A DNA stretch of 64,000 bases, taken from assembly GCF_022201045.2 (NCBI RefSeq), contig NC_068563.1, forward strand, positions 2,790,001-2,854,000, read 5' to 3'. The notes beneath the pieces were generated by a model that was not told the origin of the DNA, made no database searches, and saw only the letters and a program-made list of their open reading frames with translations. Of the stretch, positions 22,602 to 34,387 are shown piece after piece (the first letter of the stretch is position 1; the number at the start of each line of letters is the position of its first letter). Origin of the DNA: Citrus sinensis. Lineage: Eukaryota; Streptophyta; Magnoliopsida; Sapindales; Rutaceae. Both the position numbers and the translations under genes were made by a program.

Positions 22602-23950
22602 ATTGGCATAGTTTGAGTATCTAGTGCAATCCTTGAGCAGTTGCGATTGCCGAGGAGGATGATTCTACAGCTTCAAAGATTAGCTTATCCCTAAATTTCT
22701 TACTAATTTTTGAAGCTGGATATTTGTCTATTTTCTTCTTCTTCCGAGCAATATTGTCTCTAGGAGCCATTGTTAGTAATATGCACTAAAGGCCAATCGA
22801 ATGGTGTTTGTTTGTTTAGGAAATTATTGTATTTGAATAGCATTTTGATATTTATAAAATGGCAAAGTTATCAACATTCATAATTAATTTAATGAATAGA
22901 GTCCAAGAAGTAAAATAGTTAAGGAACACATTCTCGAGTTTGTCGAGAATATGAAACGTGCATCCTTTGTACTATACTTCTAAAATAGTTCCTAGTGGTG
23001 GATTTATGATTGGACATTATAAATTTCTATAAACACTAGTATATGTTATGACACCTTATGGTATGTGATATTAAAATGGATGGTGAGTTTCATATCATTG
23101 ATATGAGATGTCAAGTCAAACACATAGGTACTTGTTGAGAGAACGAGTTTACTGAACTTGACCAAATATAGTAAGCCATATGGTTTTGAGTGTTAATGGC
23201 TTATTATACATTGTAATAGACACTATGTTTAGTAATGGTCTTTAGACCTAAGGCATAACATATGTCTTATACATAGACATCTCTGATATGTGAAAGCATA
23301 ATGATTGATTCCTAATCAAGGAAGAGATCTAGCAATAGTTGTCATGGTTGGCTATATATGAAGACAAGTGTATGGCCAATATGGAATTCATCACTTTGTA
23401 ATATACAAAAAGGATGTCCCTATGAGATAATATGAATTGGCATAAGAAATCCTTAGTCAAGGTGAAATATATTTGAAGGAGTTCAAATTATATTTTCATG
23501 CCAAGTTCATTTAGATTTATTTTGAGATAAAGCATAACTGCTTAACATAATAAACCATAAGCCGTGCTTTTCTCTGGACATGGATGATGAAGAGACCAAG
23601 ACATAGAGATACAATGGAATAGGTTCTATAGATCTAACAATTCTTGTTATTTGGATAGTTGTGAAATACTGCTAGGTGTCACTCATGACTTGTAGAAACC
23701 TTAAGATTAATATTGGTAAAGCGTATTAGCAATGCATCTTAAGGTCATTAGAAAAGTTCTATTTGATGACTAAAGAGTTTAGCATCATTTAATGAATAAA
23801 GAGTTATCATTAAAATAGTTCTACTACCTTATAACTAAGAACCTAAAATGTCACACACCAAATAGAAATGAAAAATGAGTTACTAGAAAATGAGAAGTTA
23901 AATTTCCTAATTTTAGGAAAATCGAAATTTATATTATAATTCATTAAGAA

Positions 23951-23991
<41 letters not shown>

Positions 23992-25039
23992 CTTAAATAT
24001 GATTTAAGATAGAAATTTAGATGTTCCATAATTAGTTTAAGGAACAAAATGAATTTCATAAATCCTCAATTAAACATCATGTAATATCGAGCACATAAAA
24101 TGACCATTTTGGACATGTTCCAGTTCATATATGATTACAGACTTCTAGACTAATTTTGGGTTTAGAATTTTGGGCTTTTATTGGATCTAATATGGATTAA
24201 GAGAAAGCATTAGAACATGTCACAAAAGAAGCCCACATTTAACCATTTGATTTGATCAAAATGGGATTAATTAATTAAAGACAAAATTAATTAATTTAGC
24301 TATTTATTTATTTGATTAAATAAAATATTGAAGTGATAAGATCACATTCAAAAAATAATGGCTTAGTGGGTGGGTCTAGCACATGATAATGTTTGGTGCC
24401 ATTATTGAAGATAATGGTGGCTTTATTTGGTAGAATGAATCATCATGAACTAGCATTCATGTTTCTTCATTATCTCTCTCATTTCTAAACGCAATTTCGA
24501 GATTCCAAATCCTATGAACTCCTAGAACATTTCTAAGTGTGGACGGACTAAAGGCATCACAATTGAGGTACTTTAAGGATCTCAAATCGTGGTAAAACAG
24601 AAGCTGTTTGTGCAGAGGTCTATTTTCTGGACAGTGTTCGTAGCTTGCTGTTTTCAGTCATTTTCTCCTACTTCACGAAGTCATTTTTGAAACTACAAGT
24701 GAGGTAATTAAACTTCAATCTTTCCTCTTGATTTTCATTTTTGAATGAAGCTGATCCGAGGTTTCTAGAGCTTCCGCCATCCGTTTTAATTTTACTGCAC
24801 AAAAGTTGCATTTTTAGGAACCTCATGGACAAATGTTGTCCTTCAGCCAAAACTAAAAAAGGAGGGAAAAGAAAAGAAAAGACACTCACCAAGGAAATTG
24901 AAAGCCAAAGCCCTGAGCTCCACGAGGTGGGCGAATGGTGCAAAGGGTGGTTTATATAGAAATGAATAGAGAGAGAAACAAATTGATCTTTTATGCTTTT
25001 AGTTCTGGTGGAACGAGAAACTAAGAGCTAGAGAGTAAC
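22602..25039. other. Repeat-rich, no gene recognised
   Basis: AT-rich sequence without a supported coding region. It contains a (TA)n tract at about 23954-23988. The stretch 24340-24700 resembles retroelement leader or LTR sequence (TGTGGACGGACTAAAGG near 24538), but I could not find both ends of an element. Confidence 0.45.
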
Positions 25040-25715
25040 TGTTGTAGAAAATATAAAAAATCAATAAAAACTGCGGAGAAGTTGAAAAAAAAATGCTCCC
25101 CAAGGAGCAAAAGCCCCCAGAGTGGAGAGCAGAAGCCACATCCCCAAGAGTAGAGAGCAACAGGGAGCAGGAGTCATGCTCCCCAAGGAGCGGAAACCAT
25201 GCTTCCCAGGAGGTAGGAGTAGGAACCATACTCCTTAGGGAGTAGGAGCAGGAACCATGCCCCTAGGGATAACAATAACAAAATAAGTTGTGACCCATGA
25301 GACCATTAACCTGATTTTGGATTACGAACCACATAGAAAAGCCAAGTCTAAATAAAGAAACTATTGTTGAATTAAGCTTAGTAAATAAAAGTCAACAATG
25401 GAAGGATATTACTTGGTCCGGAAGTAAATTAAATAAAGTTTGACACAAATACGACCAATAAAAAGATAAAAAATATTTTGTAATTCAAACCTTAGAGGAT
25501 AAAGGATAATAGGAAGAGTTAAAATAAGAAATGGATTTTATCTATAAAAGTCTATAAAATCAAAGGCCTCTCTTACTTGGGGGACAAGCACTGAAAAAGT
25601 AGTAAAAAGAGGGAGAGTTGAATTGTAATTACGATCTTAATAAAATAATTATTTTTTCTACCCGTGGATGTAGTATGAATGCCGAACCACTTTAATTTTA
25701 TGTATCTTTTTATTA
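25040..25715 (+). mobile_element. Probable solo LTR or LTR fragment
   Basis: It starts TGTTGTAG and contains short direct repeats around CATGCTCCCCAAGGAG (25091-25260). Near the 3' end it has a CCCGTGGATGTAG...GCCGAACCAC motif typical of LTR U5 regions. Flanking GTAAC and ATAAC could be an imperfect target duplication, but the 3' end is not a clear CA. Confidence 0.45.
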
Positions 25716-25732
25716 TAACGCCCCGACCTAGA

Positions 25733-25830
25733 TTAATTCCAACGACAGTGTGTCACAAATCCTCTAATAGCTTCATGACCAGTTCAACTAGCAAATGTGT
25801 CGCCATATGTATAGGGTCATGTTGATGATA
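25733..25830 (-). pseudogene. UGT relic (PSPG fragment)
   Basis: Minus-strand remnant matching the PSPG region (HEAI-RGFVTHC-like) just beyond the probable LTR. It is followed at 25860-26690 by sequence also found around 13240-15400, so it belongs to another copy of the relic unit. Confidence 0.6.
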
Positions 25831-26693
25831 AGGTTTTGCAAAAGCGTTGAAGCTGAACTAGAAACTAATTCTTGCTGCCATATACTATGAACAATGAAAT
25901 ATACAAGGCTTTATGAATTTGGTTCCAACAAGTGATGTAGGTTGGTTGGCGTAGGATGAGCACGGTATCTTTTAGATGGCATAATTTGGACTACAAATGT
26001 CCTACGCATATAATATATTATCTCAAAGCTTGCGATGAGGTAAATCAAGCCAAGATTTGCTTATGTCATTTAGCTCCATGCCCGAGCCAAAAATTTTGTT
26101 TCGTTTTTGCTCGCTTCCCTATTTTTAGTTATTTTCTTATTTTTCCTATAACTTTTAAGATTTTTTTAATTTTTTAAATATTAGATTTAAGTGCCATTTA
26201 TTTTATTTTCTTCATTTAAATTAGAAGAGTTATAATGTAAAATAATATTTCAAATTTACCTATTTAAAATTTTAAAATTAGTATTAAAAATTTTTAAAAA
26301 TCTAATTTTGTTCATTCAGACTATCAAATAATATTTCATCATTCAAAAACTTAATTTCTCCTAATTATGAACCTTTTTACATTTCCACATCGCGACCGAG
26401 CACTGTCTATTTTAGCTTGGCTTCGAGATTGAATGATGAATCAATCCATGCAATGGGCGTTCATTCCTGTACTGCAGGCTACTTGGATGCGTCTCTGCTC
26501 TGCGGTGAACAACAGGCCATCCTCTTTCTAAATACGTATCCGATCTGACGTTTACAGGCTTTAATAAGTAGACGACTTTCATGAAAGACATGTCGGCCCA
26601 ATTCTTGGACGATATGTCGTCTACTTTACAACGACATGACATCTGGTTTTAGAACCTACATACGATAAGATGTTTAAGTTTTACTAAACAAAC
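25831..26693. other. Relic-unit flank with empty TRIM site
   Basis: No gene. Around 26541-26560 (CGATCTGACGTTTACAGGCT) this is the paralogue of the TRIM-like insertion site at 13391-13405 and lacks the element. Confidence 0.55.
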
Positions 26694-27461
26694 GACAAGA
26701 AAAACTTTGCGAAATTTGAAAGGCCCGAACCACAGTAGGCGCCAGAGCCTTCTTCATTTGCAATTTCACACAAACGGATATGAGCAGACTCTCCAGAATT
26801 GCACCAACGTGAGCCACTCCGATACGATATGAGACACAATTAATAACTACCATGTTCGCGTTCAGGTATCAATGAGACAAATTCATAATTGCCTAGAACG
26901 AAACTTATCACATCAGAATTATCCTTGGTATTCCTGTTATTTGACAGAGAGATTTATCATGAGCAAATAAGTTAAATATTATTTCATATGTTGATTTTTT
27001 TTTTTTTTCAAAAAACCTGTAATTGGATCGGTTGGCCATTAATCGCCTATTGTTGAAAAAAGTTAAGAGGTAGGGAAAACCCAAACTGATTTTTCCACCA
27101 CTCTCAAAATTTTAAGCAGGAAGCCAAATAAATTTACTTGAAACTAAATAAAAATGGTTGAAAATTATTTCACCAAACTTGTGGGAAGAGTATTTGACAT
27201 CAAAATTCATCCATAACCGGACGTATGAAAATATATTCATATACATACATATATCCTGTCGAAAGATTCATACTTTGTAGTCACCAACCAGATGACTTCG
27301 CCAAGTCGTGATTTTCTCCTTCTGTTGCAAAAGTCGCCAACAAATCAAATGCTAACAGCTGTTCAAGGCTCAATCCAACCAGCCAATTGGGAATCACCCC
27401 AATACGACAGGATCAAGAACAATCAAACATGCTATTATGATATATCTAGCTTTGTGTAAGT

Positions 27462-28934
27462 TTAGCTGCTTTGATGGCGACTTAAACGCAACTCCTCAAT
27501 AAGAGCACTCAAATCAGAGTACGATGAACCTCCATTTTCAACAGCCCTTTTTGCCATCTTCTCCAAAACCTTGGCTCTGCTCCTCATTTCTTCTGCCCTA
27601 TCGCCCACCATTATCTCATTCACTGCCTTTTCTATTTTCTCTCTCTTCACAAAATCCCCCACAATTCTACACCATTTCTGGATTCCAACACCAACACCAA
27701 TCTTAAGGACTTCATTCACCATCTTTTCATTGTAAAATTGCTCCGCGGCGACGGGCCATGTCACCAGAGGTACCCCAGCAGCCACCGCTTCAAGAGTTGA
27801 ATTCCATCCGCAATGGGTCACAAATCCTCCAACAGCTTCGTGATCAAGTATCAAAACCTGTGGCGCCCATCCTCTAATGATTAGCCCTTTTCCCTCCATT
27901 CTCTTCTCAAATCCTTCAGGCAACCAATCTTCCTTTCCTCCTTCACCGCCATCATTCTTGTTTTTCCTCACAGCCCAAATGAAATTTCTCCCTGAAGCTT
28001 CCAGGCCCGTTGCAATCTCCATTAGCTGAGCAGAAGTAAAGTTGACCAGGCTTCCAAAGCAAATGTAAACAACAGAATTGGGTTGCTTTGAATTCAACCA
28101 CTTCAAGCACTCCAGTTCATCAATAGAGGCTTGCTTTCCCCTCAAAGCTTTATCTTCAAAATTCCTATTGCATAAGGAAACAGGGCCAATATGCCATGCC
28201 CTCCTTCCCAAAGCCTTCCTGTAATGATCAGCATAAGCATGCTCAAGCTCATAAAAGCTGTTCACAGCAACACCATAGCTCCTTGACTCTGACTCGTTAG
28301 TTGCTTTCAACAACCTGCTGAAGTCATTATATCCCATATCCTGTTTTACAAAATCTGGCAATTGGTTTCTCGTCAGCTTGATCTCACCCGGAAAATGAGG
28401 CATCACAAATGGCTCTGAATCCGATGAAACTTTCTTGTGTGGCTCATATAGCGCCAGGCAATTTGATGCACACAAAGAAAAGAAACTAGTGCCGTGAAAC
28501 ACCAGCCTGGGAATACCAAACTTGGCAGCAGCGTCAGTGGCCCAAGGGAAGAATATATCGGCTACCAAACAATCTGGTTTATGATCTCGCAACAGCTGCT
28601 CGAGAGGTTCTTGGAGCTTCGTTGTGGCCCCGAAAAACTTGACAATCAATTCCTTGTTCACTTCATTAGTGATTGCGTCAAGATTTTCACATCCGTCTGG
28701 CAAACCGGCCTCCACAGAAGGGAACTTGACGGTCTTCACATCCATTTCGATGCCCAATTCATTGGCTCTTTCTACTGATTTGGAGACGTAAGGAGTATTG
28801 GCTGGAGTTGTGATGACACTTGCTTTCACCCCACGAGTTACAAACAACTTCGCCATGTCCACAATTGGAATCATGTGGCCGTGAGCCATGAATGGAAAGA
28901 AAAAAACGTGAAGCTGAGGGATTTCACTGCCCAT
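27462..28934 (-). CDS. UDP-glycosyltransferase, UGT73-like (duplicate 2)
   Basis: Intact single-exon UGT, 490 residues from ATG 28934 (an in-frame ATG at 29018 gives 28 more). Catalytic H20, D126 and the PSPG box W356-Q399 are present; the box reads WPVAAEQF where duplicate 1 has WPVSAEQF and the gene at 17624 has WPVYAEQF. It is a recent duplicate of the gene at 20529. In some places, such as CLALYEP, DFSR and ELEHAY, it agrees with the gene at 17624 instead of its own twin, which suggests retained ancestral sites or a small gene-conversion tract. Same predicted role: cytosolic glucosylation of an unidentified acceptor. Confidence 0.94.
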   Translation of the reverse strand: MGSEIPQLHVFFFPFMAHGHMIPIVDMAKLFVTRGVKASVITTPANTPYVSKSVERANELGIEMDVKTVKFPSVEAGLPDGCENLDAITNEVNKELIVKFFGATTKLQEPLEQLLRDHKPDCLVADIFFPWATDAAAKFGIPRLVFHGTSFFSLCASNCLALYEPHKKVSSDSEPFVMPHFPGEIKLTRNQLPDFVKQDMGYNDFSRLLKATNESESRSYGVAVNSFYELEHAYADHYRKALGRRAWHIGPVSLCNRNFEDKALRGKQASIDELECLKWLNSKQPNSVVYICFGSLVNFTSAQLMEIATGLEASGRNFIWAVRKNKNDGGEGGKEDWLPEGFEKRMEGKGLIIRGWAPQVLILDHEAVGGFVTHCGWNSTLEAVAAGVPLVTWPVAAEQFYNEKMVNEVLKIGVGVGIQKWCRIVGDFVKREKIEKAVNEIMVGDRAEEMRSRAKVLEKMAKRAVENGGSSYSDLSALIEELRLSRHQSS

Positions 28935-29052
28935 ATTCAACTTCCGAATCAAATACAATGATAGACTAGAATTATTAGTGAATGCAACTTTGTTATTTTT
29001 CTGTGTTTCGATGACCATCTATGTATGTGTGGACTCACGAAAGCCGTAAAAC

Positions 29053-29059
29053 ATATAAA
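29053..29059 (-). promoter_or_regulatory. Probable TATA box of UGT duplicate 2
   Basis: TTTATAT on the minus strand about 120 bp upstream of the ATG at 28934. The spacing is like that of duplicate 1, but the motif differs by several bases. Confidence 0.35.
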
Positions 29060-29814
29060 CCACAATAATTGAAGACCGAGAAATGACGAAGACTTGGAAA
29101 TATTCTAAGAAGACGAAGACGATTAATGGTCTTCGATTCACACGCGTCTTTCTTGCCATCACCCACCTTGCACTGTGCGTCAGCTTCTTTCACCGTAATC
29201 AAAAGAAAGAAACTTAACCCCCTTTGTCAATATTTTTGTTTCCTTCCTTGGGTGCAACAATCTTGGTTGTAATATTAGTCCAGATTTTATGTATTGACAA
29301 TAACGAAATGAATTAGTTTTGGATGAAAATCTGAAATGGACGTTTTAAAAGAACTTAGATGATGATCTGTACCGTGCAGGAAAAACACACTACCCTGTTA
29401 TTATTTTTATTTAATTTATTGAAAAAGCACAGAAAGAAAGCTCAGAAGTTTTCCTCGAAATTTCCATCGTGGCAAGTTCAAAAGGACAAATGAAAATTAA
29501 AAAGAAACTGGCTTTGTCGATGTCTCTTCATAGTTCATAGAGACAAGAACATGATTACATTGCTACGCGAGATCATACGTTGTAGTTTTTGTTAGGGTCA
29601 CGAATCAGAATACACATGAGCACCCTAGGCCGACAATTGTCACAATTACAGAAGGGAAAATTGAGCTGTTTCTTCTGGAACTCTTGAGAGAAACTGATTG
29701 CAAATTTAGTACATTCTCTTTTAATTTGATTTTTCTAAAATGTTGATAAGGTAGAATTTTTAGGTGAGTTTGTCACTAATTCAAACATTAAGGACATTCA
29801 TTATGTTTGTTACT

Positions 29815-30045
29815 ACAACCCACGTTTTTCAACAGCTCTCTTAGCCTCCTCACAAAGCTCTCTGGCTCTCCTCCTTGTCCTCCTCATCACCAATCATCAG
29901 CCTCAACCTCGGCAGCAAATAGGTTCGGTGCTCCAGAGGGACCCAAATTCACATTTCCCACTTTCACACCAATCTTCAAACACCTCAGTTATCAACTTCT
30001 CATCCAAAAACTGCTCGGCTGTTATACATCACGCAGTTAAAGCAT
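29815..30045 (-). pseudogene. UGT relic, abscisate-GT-like type
   Basis: Minus-strand remnants of AEQFLDEKLIT-, GVKVGNVNLG- and EEAKRAVEK-like motifs. Their order and wording match the gene at 38564 better than the UGT73-like cluster. Frames are broken and only the C-terminal third is present. Confidence 0.65.
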
Positions 30046-30116
30046 ATTCTAATATCTTAACAATAACCAACACATTCTAATATCTTAACATTAACCACAT
30101 CAACTTACTTTTGGCT

Positions 30117-31928
30117 CTAAAACAGGAGATGACGGAACTGGTTCAAACATTCACGATACTTTTTATCTTTTGAAAGTAAGTCTACCACTTTGGAATATAG
30201 AGATAAATCTGATACTACAAGTTTCTCTGCTGCCATTTTGTGAAGAAGTACAACTACTTTTGATTTCTTATTATTTTGGATGAAACCACGAAGAAGTGTA
30301 CAAAACGTTACTTCACTGGGCACACGATTCTTTGCCTCCATATCTAACAATAAATCATTTGCCTTATCCATCTGCCCTTCTTTGCAAAGCCAGTGGATCA
30401 TGGTACTACATGTTACGACATCTGGTATTGGGCCTTTGTGTTGCAATCTGTGAAAAAGTTTACAAGCAGTCTTGAGTCTGCCCATTTTACATAACCCATT
30501 AATAAGGCAGTTGTAGGTTTCAATTCTAAGTTCACACTTGCAGTTTCTGATGGCCTGAAATACTTGCACTGCCTCCAAGACAAAACCATTCTTGCAGAGA
30601 CCATCAATATAAGTAGCAAATGTAAATGAATCGGGTACAACATCATTAAGTTGCATCTTGTCAATCAATTTCAATGCATCTCCTAGATTGCCTACTTGAA
30701 AAAGGCCACTCAACAAGGTGTTATATGTGATAACGCTTGGCCTAATTCGTTCTGAAAGCATTTCCCTATAGAGACATACAGCATCCTCCACTTTTTGATC
30801 CTTACAGTATGCATTTATTAAAATATTGTAACTATAAACATCATGTCTACATCCCTTACTGACCATAGAAACAAACAGTTCCCTTGCACGACTAATTCTA
30901 CCCACTAAGCAAAAGCCATCCATCAATGAGTTATAAGTAACCGTATCTGGATTCACTCCTCTCTGAATCATCAATTCTAACAATCTATTCACTTTGTCCA
31001 TCTTCCCGTCCTTGCAATTATAATTAATCATTGCATTAAATGTCACCACATCAGGCTGCACACCATTATCCATCATCTCAATGAATAAGCATTTAGCCTC
31101 CTTCCAATCGTCAACACAACAAAAACCGCAAATCAGAGAGTTATAAGTGATAACATTGGGATTAATATTCCTGTCCTTCATTTGCAGAAGCAATTCCTTT
31201 GCCTTGTCTACAAACCCATCCTTACAAAGACCATCAATAATACTATTATAAGTAACAACATCAGGCTTACAAATAGCACCAAATTCATTAACCATTTCTT
31301 CAAATAACTTGAGAGCAACAAGAGTGTTGCGTGTCCGACACAGCCCATTGATCAAAGTATTAAATGTAACCACATTTGGGTCACAAGCAAACACATTGAG
31401 CTTCTTAAACAACCTGGTGGCCTCCATAATTCTACCCTCCGCACACAAACCATTAATCAAAAAATTAAAAGTCACCGTATTAGGAGTAAAACAACTCCTA
31501 AGGATCCTCCCCAAAACTACAAAAGCACCGCTCGTTATACCCATCTTGCAAAGGCAATTAATTAATAAATTCAAAACAAAAAGATCCGGAAACAACCCAT
31601 TTGAATTTAGTCTCTTGAAAAGAGAAACAACAGTATCATATTGCTTATTCTTAGCGAGCACAGTCAACAAAATAGTAAAGTAAGTCATACCAGGAGAGGG
31701 CTTCATTTTGATCATGCAATCAAAGAAATAAACAGCTTCATTTGAAGTGATATTACCTGATTTATGTCTATCATTCAGGAATTTCGCAATTGAGGTTCCG
31801 TCTTTGAAATGGTGAGATGAGAGGTCAGTTTTGGGATATGGAGGGCGACCGAATGAACACCATAAATTACATCTATAACCTGCTTTTGAAGCGAGAGAAA
31901 AGGAACGATGTGAGGATTTGAACACCAT
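30117..31928 (-). CDS. P-class PPR protein, restorer-of-fertility-like
   Basis: Intact intronless gene of 603 residues from ATG 31928. An in-frame ATG at 31985 would add 19, but [19 protein letters not shown] looks like a mitochondrial presequence and is conserved at the PPR pseudogene. The protein has about 14 consecutive 35-residue P-type motifs ([27 protein letters not shown] and so on) covering nearly everything after residue 75. There is no E, DYW or SMR domain. Such proteins bind one organelle RNA base per motif and affect its processing or stability; restorer-like members act on mitochondrial transcripts. The specificity residues (positions 5 and 35) are mostly Asn-Asp or Asn-Asn, predicting a pyrimidine-rich target. 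The target RNA is unknown. Confidence 0.93.
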   Translation of the reverse strand: MVFKSSHRSFSLASKAGYRCNLWCSFGRPPYPKTDLSSHHFKDGTSIAKFLNDRHKSGNITSNEAVYFFDCMIKMKPSPGMTYFTILLTVLAKNKQYDTVVSLFKRLNSNGLFPDLFVLNLLINCLCKMGITSGAFVVLGRILRSCFTPNTVTFNFLINGLCAEGRIMEATRLFKKLNVFACDPNVVTFNTLINGLCRTRNTLVALKLFEEMVNEFGAICKPDVVTYNSIIDGLCKDGFVDKAKELLLQMKDRNINPNVITYNSLICGFCCVDDWKEAKCLFIEMMDNGVQPDVVTFNAMINYNCKDGKMDKVNRLLELMIQRGVNPDTVTYNSLMDGFCLVGRISRARELFVSMVSKGCRHDVYSYNILINAYCKDQKVEDAVCLYREMLSERIRPSVITYNTLLSGLFQVGNLGDALKLIDKMQLNDVVPDSFTFATYIDGLCKNGFVLEAVQVFQAIRNCKCELRIETYNCLINGLCKMGRLKTACKLFHRLQHKGPIPDVVTCSTMIHWLCKEGQMDKANDLLLDMEAKNRVPSEVTFCTLLRGFIQNNKKSKVVVLLHKMAAEKLVVSDLSLYSKVVDLLSKDKKYRECLNQFRHLLF

Positions 31929-32195
31929 TACAATTGGAGAAGGCTTTTGATGATTTCTTCTTTCTGGGTACAAATTGTGAAACAATTAAACTACTCTCCA
32001 GGTTCAATTTATAAGATTAAGATTTAAGAAGAAGGCGCCTGCAACGCATAAAAAAGTTTCTAGTACTCAAATGGGGCTGGAGAATGGGAGGGCTCTCTAA
32101 AATAATTAAAATACTGCATTTTTATAACTTAAAATGAGAAAAAAAAATTACTACGTCAAGTTCACTTCATTTTACTTCAATTATAAACATATCCC

Positions 32196-33357
32196 AATTA
32201 TGAAATATAAGAGTGCAACTCAAGAGGGGGTGAATTAAAAATTTAAAAATTAACCTAGTAAATCCACACAACACGCAATATAATGTCTTAATAAAAATTG
32301 AAAGCAATAAGTTTAATAAAGGTATAATAATTAAAGAGTAGGGGAGAAGAGAAATAAACACACGAATTTTTACGTAGTTCGGTAATTTCCACCTACGTCC
32401 ACGCCTCCAAGCAATCCAAGCTTGAGGATTTCACTATCCAAGCCTTTCCGAGACTTTAACTAATTACAATTGACTTCGAGGTGTCAATAAACCTTTACAA
32501 CAAAGAGATTATCTCACAATCTCTTCACTCAAGTGTCTCACACACTCAAACTCTTACAAATGAAATGAAGAAATGAAAGTTACAATGAAACTCACTCAAT
32601 AAGTAGATATTCAAAGATGAAGAACAATGAATGATTCAATGTATGTAGTTTGCAAGTTTGAAGGCTCAAGATATCTCGTGTGCTTTTTATTTTTGCTTGT
32701 TGGAGAGCTTCAAAATGAGTTGGATTTGAGTTCTTATAGTTTGAGCTTGAAAACTAGCCGTTACTCACATTCCAGGCATATCCGGTTTGCCGTTTATGGA
32801 ATCCGGTAAGCCGGATTTATGTTACCGTTAAGGCAATTTTGCCTAACCGGCTTGCCGAATTCGGAATCCGATAAGCCGTTTTCGTTCTGGATACATTCTG
32901 CCCCGAATCCGATTTTCCGGTTTTTATAACCGGTAAGCCGAATGCTACAGTAACCTGCTACAGTGAAATTTTTCTTAAATTTTTAGTTTGACCTCAAAAC
33001 TTTATAAAACTGTAGTATGACTTAAAACGTTATGAAACTTTGCAAATATGTCCAATTTCAGAATTTCTAGGTAATGCTTCGTTAATCCCAAAACTTTTTG
33101 AAATTATGATTTCGCCCAAACTTTGTGAAATTATAGAATGACCTAAAAACATTTAAATAATTTCAAATAGGTCCAAATTCGAAATTTAAAACACTATCAA
33201 AGATTTTGAAATTACTTTCATTTTAGTCCAAAATACTTTAATTCCATAACATCTTTTTCTTATTATAAAAGCACAATTCATAAATCTTTACTTAATAAAT
33301 ACATGTGGTTTGTTATCATCAAAATCAATATTTATAGCCATATAGGCTAACAAATTA
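32196..33357 (-). mobile_element. Solo LTR, family X, with target duplication
   Basis: On the minus strand the LTR (33352 to 32201, 1,152 bp) starts TGTTAGCC and ends TATTTCA. It is flanked by a perfect AATTA duplication (32196-32200 and 33353-33357). Inside are a GACGTAGGTGG...CGAACTACGT motif typical of U5 regions and several GGTAAGCCG-like words. It is a divergent copy of 34393-35864 in the opposite direction. No internal retroelement sequence remains. Confidence 0.85.
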
Positions 33358-33976
33358 GGGGTGCCAAAATGAATAAAGAATTGAATCGTAAACGAATTAG
33401 GTCAAAATTTTACTGATTCAAATTCCATTTGTTTATTAAATGAATATTTAGTTTGATTCGTTTAATTCGCGAATCGAATCAAATCCAGATTTGTTTATTA
33501 TTCGTTTATCATATTACGAATCCATAACAAATCGAATCAAGATTTATTTACAATTCATTTAGAAAAATATAATTAATAAACAAAATTAAGCAAAATAAAA
33601 GATAAAAACCCATAAATTTAATATCCTATAGACAAAATATAAATAACCCTCTAAGATTAAATATACAGTCATCTAAATTACAATATTAACCTTCAAATTA
33701 AAAAAAATTCAAATAAATTTAGGGATAAAAAAGTAATTTAATTAAATGAATAATAAATGAATTTAAAACGAATCGACCTATATTCGATTTCTTTATGACC
33801 CGTTTATTAAACGAATAAATGAATCAATATTTTCAAACTCGGATTCGATTCGTTTAATTAGCGAATCAAATCGAATTCACCTATTTATTAAACGAATCAA
33901 TTTTTTCAAACTCAAACCAATTTAATTCGCACATAATTGAATTGAATAAACGAATCATGACCTATATTGTCACCCC
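33358..33976. mobile_element. MITE, hAT-like ends
   Basis: Starts GGGGTGCCAA and ends TTGTCACCCC, with many ATTCGATTCG- and AACGAATC-like words in inverted arrangement. It directly abuts the right AATTA of the solo LTR. I could not define its own target duplication. Confidence 0.55.
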
Positions 33977-34387
33977 AAATCCCAATACATACAAATATAT
34001 TAAATATGTGCCATTAACTTGTTTAATATAGGTCCTGAATTGGTGTGATGGTTAACATAACAGTCCATTACCACTACTTGAATAACTAATGGGCTACAAA
34101 CAATTTGATGGGGTTTTTAATTAAATACCCTTTAATAGTTTCAAAATTATTGAAATACCCCCTCCCTTTTTAGTTTTCATGGATACCCTAACAAATGCGA
34201 GTAAAGTCAGAAATACCCTTAATGAATGCATCAAATTCATTCAATGAATTGTCTTCATATTCATTTCCTCATTTCTTTCACCCAACTCCATTTTTGCTGC
34301 CGATTCTTTCAAAATCTCTTAGAATATCTCAAAATCTCTCATAACTTCTTATACAAATACAATTATGTATTCATTTCTTTAACACCC

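Larger units (their letters stand above)
26694..29617. repeat. Segmental duplication, copy 2
   Basis: Matches 19658-22600 through the UGT gene and both flanks, with an extra ~130 bp at about 27170-27300. Confidence 0.85.

Noticed and set aside
24668-24959. Two overlapping frames on opposite strands near 24.8 kb
   Set aside because: No domain, no introns or codon signal, in a repeat-rich stretch; probably retroelement-derived.
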